Shown here: positions 22,588 to 26,368 of the stretch, in pieces
Position numbering within the stretch: the stretch's first letter is position 1
Layout of the letters: the number at the start of each line of letters is the position of its first letter
Source of the DNA: FEN-1219 sp035644475
GTDB lineage: Bacteria > Pseudomonadota > Gammaproteobacteria > Steroidobacterales > Rariloculaceae
Assembly: GCA_035644475.1 (NCBI GenBank)
Contig: DASQOL010000020.1
Span: forward strand, 1 to 26,368
Reading direction: 5' to 3'
DNA: 26,368 nucleotides
The notes under the pieces: model-generated
The model's database searches: none
Seen by the model: only the letters and a program-made list of their open reading frames with translations
What the model was told of the DNA's origin: nothing
Position numbers and translations under genes: made by a program

Positions 22588-23389
22588 TCCTACGTTCGGT
22601 CCCGACGACGAGGCGCTTTCGGCGCTGCTCGACGGCGAGCTCGACGCCGCGGAGGCTGCGAGCCTGCGCAGACGCATCGACCGCGAGCCCGAGCTCGCGG
22701 CGCGCTTCGCCGCGCTAGAGGCCGCAAACGACCGGGTGCGGGGGGCCTACGCCGGCGTGGCGGCGGAGCCCGTGCCCGAGCGGGTGCACGCGTTGCTCGA
22801 CGAATCGCCCCGCGCGGTCGACAGCGTGGTCGCATTCGCCGCGCGCCGCGAGCGGCGCCGGTTCGCGTCGCTGCCGACGGCCCATCTGTCGATGGCCCAT
22901 TTGTCGACCGCGATAGCCGCGGGCATCGCGCTCGCTGTCGGCATCGCGCTGGGACTACTGCTCGCGCCGCGCTCACCCGCGCCGGGTGCGGCCGCCGCGC
23001 TGGCCGCCGCCGGCGACGTCGCGCCCGGCGACCCCCTGTTCGCGGCGCTCGAGACTGTGCCGAGCGGCGCGGCCCGCGACGTCGGCGCCCGAATCTCGGC
23101 GGAGCCGCGGCTCACGTTCCGCACGCGCGACGGGGGCTATTGCCGGCGAATGGACCTCACGCGGGAACGCGACGCCGCGGTCGTGCTCGCGTGCCGTCGC
23201 GACGGCGGGTGGCGCGTCGAAGCCGCGAGCTTCGCACGCGTCGATGCCGCGGCCGCGGGGGAATTCCGACCCGCGACCGAGACGCCGTCGGCGGTGGAAG
23301 CCGCCATCGACGCTGCGATCGAAGGCGAGCCGCTGTCGGCCGACGCCGAGCGCGCGCTGCTCGCGGGCGGCTGGCCGGGCGGCCGCTGA
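22580..23389 (+). CDS. Transmembrane anti-sigma factor
   Basis: A 269-residue single-pass inner-membrane protein directly coupled to the ECF sigma gene. The cytoplasmic N-terminus (DEALSALLDGELDAAEAASLRRRI...) has the helical anti-sigma pattern but no HxxxCxxC zinc motif. A membrane helix is at about 109-129 (STAIAAGIALAVGIALGLLLA). The periplasmic part is Ala-rich, then a small domain FRTRDGGYCRRM...VVLACRRDGGWRVEA with exactly two cysteines (C188, C205) that could form a disulfide. A C-terminal acidic tail follows. It is expected to hold the sigma factor at the membrane until a periplasmic signal releases it. What the signal is, and whether the neighbouring protease is involved, cannot be told from sequence. 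Confidence 0.85.
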   Translation: MNDPTFGPDDEALSALLDGELDAAEAASLRRRIDREPELAARFAALEAANDRVRGAYAGVAAEPVPERVHALLDESPRAVDSVVAFAARRERRRFASLPTAHLSMAHLSTAIAAGIALAVGIALGLLLAPRSPAPGAAAALAAAGDVAPGDPLFAALETVPSGAARDVGARISAEPRLTFRTRDGGYCRRMDLTRERDAAVVLACRRDGGWRVEAASFARVDAAAAGEFRPATETPSAVEAAIDAAIEGEPLSADAERALLAGGWPGGR

Positions 23390-23391
23390 GT

Positions 23392-23410
23392 CGATCTATT
23401 GCGTAGATCG
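23392..23410. promoter_or_regulatory. 19-bp perfect palindrome upstream of the peroxiredoxin gene, candidate operator
   Basis: CGATCTA (23392-23398), five bases, TAGATCG (23404-23410). It lies three bases after the anti-sigma stop and about 87 bp before the peroxiredoxin start. It is not GC-rich and has no T-tract, so a protein-binding site is more likely than a terminator. The regulator is unknown. Confidence 0.45.
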
Positions 23411-23496
23411 TAACGATGCAAACGTTCCGTTGGATCGAAGCCATGAGCACGCCTAGGATGCACGCCATCAGCAACGCATTCAGGAGGAACGCAGCG

Positions 23497-24033
23497 ATGT
23501 TGACCGTAGGCGACAAGCTTCCGCAGTTTGCATTGAAGGCCACTGTCTCCGAGAGCCTCGAGACGGCCTTTACGACGATCACGAACGCCAGCTACGCCGG
23601 CAGGTGGCTCGTGCTGTTCTTCTGGCCGAAGGACTTCACCTTCGTCTGCCCGACTGAGATCGCGGAGTTCGGCAGAAAGAACGGCGATTTCGCCGACCGC
23701 GACGCCCAGGTGCTCGGCGCGTCGGTGGACAACGAGTTCGTGCACCTCGCCTGGCGCAAGGATCACAAGGACCTGAAGGGGCTGCCCTTCCCGATGCTCG
23801 CGGATCTGCGCAAGGACTTGAGCTCCGCGCTCGGCATCCTCGACGCCGAGGGCGTCGCGAAACGCGCGACGTTCGTCGTCGATCCGCAGGGCGTGATTCG
23901 GTTCGCGTCGGTCACGGACATGAACGTCGGCCGCAACGTCAACGAGGTATTGCGCGTGCTCGACGCGTTGCAAACGGACGAGCTGTGTCCGTGCAACTGG
24001 CAGCGCGGCGAAGAGACGCTCGAGGCCGCGTGA
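23497..24033 (+). CDS. Peroxiredoxin (AhpC/TSA family)
   Basis: A 178-residue thiol peroxidase that reduces hydrogen peroxide and organic peroxides in the cytoplasm. The peroxidatic Cys51 is in FTFVCPTE, with the expected Pro and Thr. The region around FFWPKDFTFVC, the VDNEFVHLAW segment and the FVVDPQGVIR strand fit the AhpC type. Two cysteines near the C-terminus (ELCPCNW, C164 and C166) serve as resolving residues, a CxC arrangement like that of the AhpC proteins paired with AhpD. ATG 23497 has AGGAGG (23482-23487) 9 bp upstream; the longer frame from 23416 has no such support. The AhpD-type gene follows after a hairpin-containing spacer of 91 bp. Confidence 0.95.
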   Translation: MLTVGDKLPQFALKATVSESLETAFTTITNASYAGRWLVLFFWPKDFTFVCPTEIAEFGRKNGDFADRDAQVLGASVDNEFVHLAWRKDHKDLKGLPFPMLADLRKDLSSALGILDAEGVAKRATFVVDPQGVIRFASVTDMNVGRNVNEVLRVLDALQTDELCPCNWQRGEETLEAA

Positions 24034-24048
24034 CGCCGGCAGATCGAG

Positions 24049-24094
24049 GTCTGGCCCCGGAGTCTGACACTAGGGTCAGACCCCGGGGCCAGAC
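24049..24094. repeat. 46-nt imperfect palindrome between the ahpC-like and ahpD genes (REP-like hairpin)
   Basis: GTCTGGCCCCGG (24049-24060) pairs with CCGGGGCCAGAC (24083-24094). After one A/C mismatch GTCTGAC (24062-24068) pairs with GTCAGAC (24075-24081), leaving a six-base loop. The 19 paired positions make a very stable hairpin. It resembles the dispersed GGTCTGACCCC-type palindromes seen in many proteobacterial genomes and may also lower ahpD expression. Confidence 0.75.
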
Positions 24095-24124
24095 GAAGTT
24101 CGCAACGGAAGAAGGAGTAGCCAC

Positions 24125-24682
24125 ATGGATTTGACGGAGCTCAAGAACGCGATCCCCGAGCACGCGAAGGATCTGAAGCTCAACGTTTCGACCGTGCTGT
24201 CCGCCGAGGGCGCGCCCGGTCTGAGCTGGCAGCAGGTCCTGGCCGTGACGCTCGCATCGGCGATTGCCGCGCGCAGTCCCGCGCTGTTGCGCGAGATCGA
24301 GAAGCTCGTGCTGCCGCGGCTCGACCGGGCGCAAGTCAACGCCGCGCGCGCAGCCGCCGCCATCATGGCGATGAACAACATCTACTACCGGTTCGTGCAC
24401 ATCGTCGGCAACGACGAGTACGCGAAGCTGCCGGCGAGGTTGCGCATGAACGCAATCGGCAACCCGGGTGTCGACAAGACCGACTTCGAGCTCTATTCGC
24501 TCGCGGTGTCGGCGATCAACGGCTGCGGCGCGTGCGTCGCGGCGCACGAGAAGGTCGTGCGCAAGGCAGGCGTGACCGCCGAAGGCGTGCAGAGCGCGGT
24601 GCGGATCGCGGCCGTGCTCCACGGCATCGCGGTCGCGCTCGAGTCGTCGGCCGACGCACCCGGAGCGCAGCTCGCGGCCTGA
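24125..24682 (+). CDS. ahpD: AhpD-type alkylhydroperoxidase (carboxymuconolactone decarboxylase superfamily)
   Basis: A 185-residue all-helical protein. The active-site motif is ELYSLAVSAINGCGACVAAHE, with E122, Cys134, Cys137 and His141 forming the proton relay and the reactive CxxC pair. MNNIYYRFVHIV at 83-94 also fits the family. In mycobacteria AhpD, working with lipoamide-dependent proteins, reduces AhpC; the adjacent peroxiredoxin supports the same partnership here. ATG 24125 has AGGAG (24113-24117) 7 bp upstream. The length equals the usual AhpD length (about 175-185), so the protein looks complete. A GC-rich hairpin follows the stop. Confidence 0.93.
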   Translation: MDLTELKNAIPEHAKDLKLNVSTVLSAEGAPGLSWQQVLAVTLASAIAARSPALLREIEKLVLPRLDRAQVNAARAAAAIMAMNNIYYRFVHIVGNDEYAKLPARLRMNAIGNPGVDKTDFELYSLAVSAINGCGACVAAHEKVVRKAGVTAEGVQSAVRIAAVLHGIAVALESSADAPGAQLAA

Positions 24683-24695
24683 GGTAGGGCTCCCC

Positions 24696-24731
24696 GGCGC
24701 CGCGCGCTTTCTTCCCCCGGCGCGCGGCGCC
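24696..24731. terminator. 12-bp perfect GC stem-loop after ahpD
   Basis: GGCGCCGCGCGC (24696-24707) pairs with GCGCGCGGCGCC (24720-24731) across a 12-base pyrimidine-rich loop. There is no T-tract after it, so it is a terminator candidate by position (14 bp after the ahpD stop) rather than by complete signature. Confidence 0.5.
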
Positions 24732-24776
24732 CAACCGCGTTGCGGCGCCCCCCCACGGCTGCGCATCTAGACCGAT

Positions 24777-25388
24777 GTGAGCGCGCCCTTCCATCCGCCG
24801 CTGCTCGGTCATCGCGTGCTCGTGGAAGGCACGGCGAGCGCGGCGCCCCGGATCTGCGGCGGCGTGGTGCTCGAACCGGTGCACGTGTCGCCGATGCCCG
24901 AGATCGACGGTACCTGCAACACGATCCTACCGGCTGAAGACCGCTACACCGTGCCGTTCGCGCCGCGGCCGCCTGGTCCGAGCGCCGGCCGGATCGCGTT
25001 CGACGCCGCACCCGGCGCGGCACCCGCGGCCGCGCCCCCGCCACGCACGGGCGTGCAGGAATTCACGCTCGATTACGACTTCGACACGTTGATCTCGGGC
25101 CGGCACTCGGCCGTGCTGGCGCAGATTCTCGACTACGCGACGGCGAGCGGAGCACGGCGCATCGAAGTGGCTGGCGCCCGCGGCGCAACGCTGTTGAGCG
25201 ACGCCAGCGTGCTCACGGAGCGCGCCGAGATTGCCGAGAAGCGCGCCCGCGAGGTGGCGAGCCTACTCGGCCGCGCGGGCACGCTCGCGTCGTTCGACGT
25301 GAGCTGGTCGACCGACGTCGCGCCGCCCGACGGCGACGAGGATTGGCGATCGCGGCGCGTGATCGTGCGCGTCTTCCCCGCGCGGTAG
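24777..25388 (+). CDS. Protein with a divergent OmpA-like C-terminal domain, no visible signal peptide
   Basis: A 203-residue protein. The C-terminal half (about 92-203) follows the OmpA peptidoglycan-binding pattern: FTLDYDFDTLISGRHSAVLAQILDYA, RRIEVAGARGAT, LTERAEIAEKRAREVASLLGRAG and the end RSRRVIVRV. The N-terminal half has two cysteines (RICGGV, GTCNTI) and a Pro/Ala-rich linker. The GTG at 24777 is the first possible start, since an in-frame stop lies at 24768-24770, and it does not give an export signal. The family is therefore tentative. Either the protein is exported by an unusual route, the N-terminus is lost, or the domain serves another purpose. No Shine-Dalgarno was seen. Confidence 0.55.
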   Translation: MSAPFHPPLLGHRVLVEGTASAAPRICGGVVLEPVHVSPMPEIDGTCNTILPAEDRYTVPFAPRPPGPSAGRIAFDAAPGAAPAAAPPPRTGVQEFTLDYDFDTLISGRHSAVLAQILDYATASGARRIEVAGARGATLLSDASVLTERAEIAEKRAREVASLLGRAGTLASFDVSWSTDVAPPDGDEDWRSRRVIVRVFPAR

Positions 25389-25404
25389 GGTTCGCCGCGA
25401 GTCG

Positions 25405-25438
25405 GCACGCCGCGCTGCGGAATCGCAACGCGGCGTGC
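25405..25438. terminator. Perfect nested stem-loop between two convergent genes, probable bidirectional terminator
   Basis: GCACGCCGCG (25405-25414) pairs with CGCGGCGTGC (25429-25438). Inside, TGCG (25416-25419) pairs with CGCA (25424-25427) around a GAAT loop. It lies between the stops at 25388 and 25485; a short A/T stretch AAAATT follows at about 25448. Confidence 0.6.
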
Positions 25439-25484
25439 GCGGGGCCGAAAATTCCTTGGCGGTCGGCCGAGGTTTGTCGACTCG

Positions 25485-26270
25485 CTACAAAGAAACCTGA
25501 AAGCCGACGAAGAGCCGGCGGCCGAACGCGTCGTAGTTGCTGTTGGTCGAGCCGATCGCGGCGTTGGTCGCGGTGGCTCCGACGACAACGGGGTTCTTGT
25601 CCAGGAAATTGTCGATACCCGCCTGGAGACGATACTTCTCGTTGAACGACCAGTTCCCGAACACGTCGATCTGGTCGAACTCCTTCACCGGAAAGGTGTT
25701 GCTGCCCGGTTGCGGGCCCACCTCGGGCAAGTGCTGCCAGCGCATACCCACGGACCACGCCGACCGGTCGTACCGCAACGTCGTAAGCGTCCTGTAGTCG
25801 TACACGAAGTTCACGCCCTCGTTGATGGACACGAATGACGTTCCGGTGTAGTCGATGAACGGGGCGCCGGCGAACGGCGATCGTTCGTACTTGTCGAGCC
25901 AGCCCCCGACGAACCCCAAGTTCAACATGCCGCTCGCCACGTCGAAATGGGTGTCGAACTGCAAGTCGACACCTCTCGACGTGATGCCGCCCGCGTTATA
26001 GAACTGCGACTTGAACGTGCGCGGGCCTCCGGTCTGTCCCGTGAACTGGTTCGTGCCGACCCACTCGCGGTTGATCAGCGCGCACTGGGGATTGCCGGCC
26101 AGGATCTGCGCACCCGAGACCGAGCCGGCGGCCGACGCGATGCTTGGGTTGAACTGGGGATCCAAGCATTGCTGATAAACCGCGCTGAAGGTCGGCGAGA
26201 CGATCGCGCCGGTGAGCTGGATGTCATAATGGGGTATCCACTTAGCTCCACCGACCACTACATATTGGGT
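25485..26270 (-). CDS. C-terminal remnant of a TonB-dependent receptor, frame broken upstream (possible pseudogene)
   Basis: About 260 residues of the barrel of a TonB-dependent outer-membrane receptor, which normally imports siderophores, cobalamin, sugars or peptides. Visible features are KWIPHYDIQLTGAIVSPTF, the paired-cysteine region YQQCLDPQF...NPQCALINR, YNAGGITSRGVDLQFD, the late strands YRLQAGIDNFLDKNP and DAFGRRLFVGFQVSL, with the usual terminal strand and the SNYDAFGRR motif. Receptors of this type have about 700-1000 residues, so roughly the last third is present. An in-frame TGA at 26271-26273 and unrelated sequence beyond it cut off the plug and N-terminal barrel. A GTG at 26258 could start a short product, which would not make a working receptor. 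Confidence 0.8.
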   Translation of the reverse strand, partial: TQYVVVGGAKWIPHYDIQLTGAIVSPTFSAVYQQCLDPQFNPSIASAAGSVSGAQILAGNPQCALINREWVGTNQFTGQTGGPRTFKSQFYNAGGITSRGVDLQFDTHFDVASGMLNLGFVGGWLDKYERSPFAGAPFIDYTGTSFVSINEGVNFVYDYRTLTTLRYDRSAWSVGMRWQHLPEVGPQPGSNTFPVKEFDQIDVFGNWSFNEKYRLQAGIDNFLDKNPVVVGATATNAAIGSTNSNYDAFGRRLFVGFQVSL

Positions 26271-26273
26271 TCA

Positions 26274-26368
26274 GGACGTTTTTGCGATCGCCCGGTAGGT
26301 CACGGGGTTGGTGACGACGGCCTGCTCGAGGAGTCGATAGAACAGGAGCCCTCGGGAACGCGAAGAGC
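26274..26368. other. Sequence beyond the receptor break, origin unclear
   Basis: The minus-strand frame continuing the receptor reads LLFYRLLEQAVVTNPVTYR before the stop, which does not look like a receptor barrel. It could be the end of an inserted gene or element, or an assembly join. I could not recognise a transposase or terminal inverted repeats in the 95 bases available. Confidence 0.3.

Noticed and set aside
21924..22677. N-terminal extension of the S8 protease frame to 817 residues
   Set aside because: The extension runs antisense through the ECF sigma gene and lacks a signal peptide; ATG 21924 has an excellent ribosome binding site and a promoter just upstream.

Overview
The window is 26.4 kb of high-GC DNA. 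It carries a TonB-dependent receptor remnant, two predicted outer-envelope proteins (a beta-barrel and an OmpA-like domain protein), an ECF sigma/anti-sigma pair and a DUF3014 protein. These point to a Gram-negative member of the Pseudomonadota, probably gammaproteobacterial; this placement is inferred from gene content only. No rRNA, tRNA, CRISPR array, complete insertion sequence or phage gene was seen. All assignments come from reading motifs and architecture, without database searches.

Left part (1-7.9 kb). A 5'-truncated methylmalonate-semialdehyde dehydrogenase-type gene is followed by a fumarylacetoacetate-hydrolase-family gene and a SnoaL-like gene (a small catabolic operon). Next come a small membrane protein on the minus strand and a pirin. 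A GbsR/MarR-type regulator precedes a DUF4166 gene that is translationally coupled to a membrane-anchored TIGR01777 epimerase. The same 22-bp inverted repeat lies before the regulator and before the DUF4166 gene, so the regulator probably controls itself and the pair. Two overlapping minus-strand genes for paralogous secreted proteins run into the epimerase gene.

Middle part (8.1-18.2 kb). Three plus-strand genes are chained by GTGA stop/start overlaps: a secreted protein of unknown function, an inositol-monophosphatase-like protein with altered metal-site motifs, and a tandem-GFA-domain protein. Then follow a membrane alpha/beta-hydrolase-like protein, a GMC oxidoreductase, a membrane-anchored protein of unknown function, a DUF3014 protein, an exported FKBP-type isomerase and a secreted seven-bladed Vgb-like propeller.

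Right part (18.3-23.4 kb) is the most interesting region. An ECF sigma factor and a transmembrane anti-sigma factor sit beside a divergent subtilisin-like (S8) protease, an outer-membrane beta-barrel and a secreted Ala/Val-rich protein. Three promoter-like elements of exactly the same form, GGAATA-N16-CGTT, lie upstream of the sigma gene, the protease gene and the Ala/Val-rich gene. The protease and the Ala/Val-rich protein also share an uncommon sequence design, a hydrophobic residue (mostly Val) at every fourth position for about 100-117 residues. I propose that these five genes form one ECF-controlled envelope system.

Right end (23.4-26.4 kb). A two-cysteine peroxiredoxin and an AhpD-type reductant form an antioxidant pair separated by a strong 46-nt hairpin. 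They are followed by an OmpA-like protein lacking an obvious signal peptide and the C-terminal third of a TonB-dependent receptor whose reading frame breaks near 26.27 kb.
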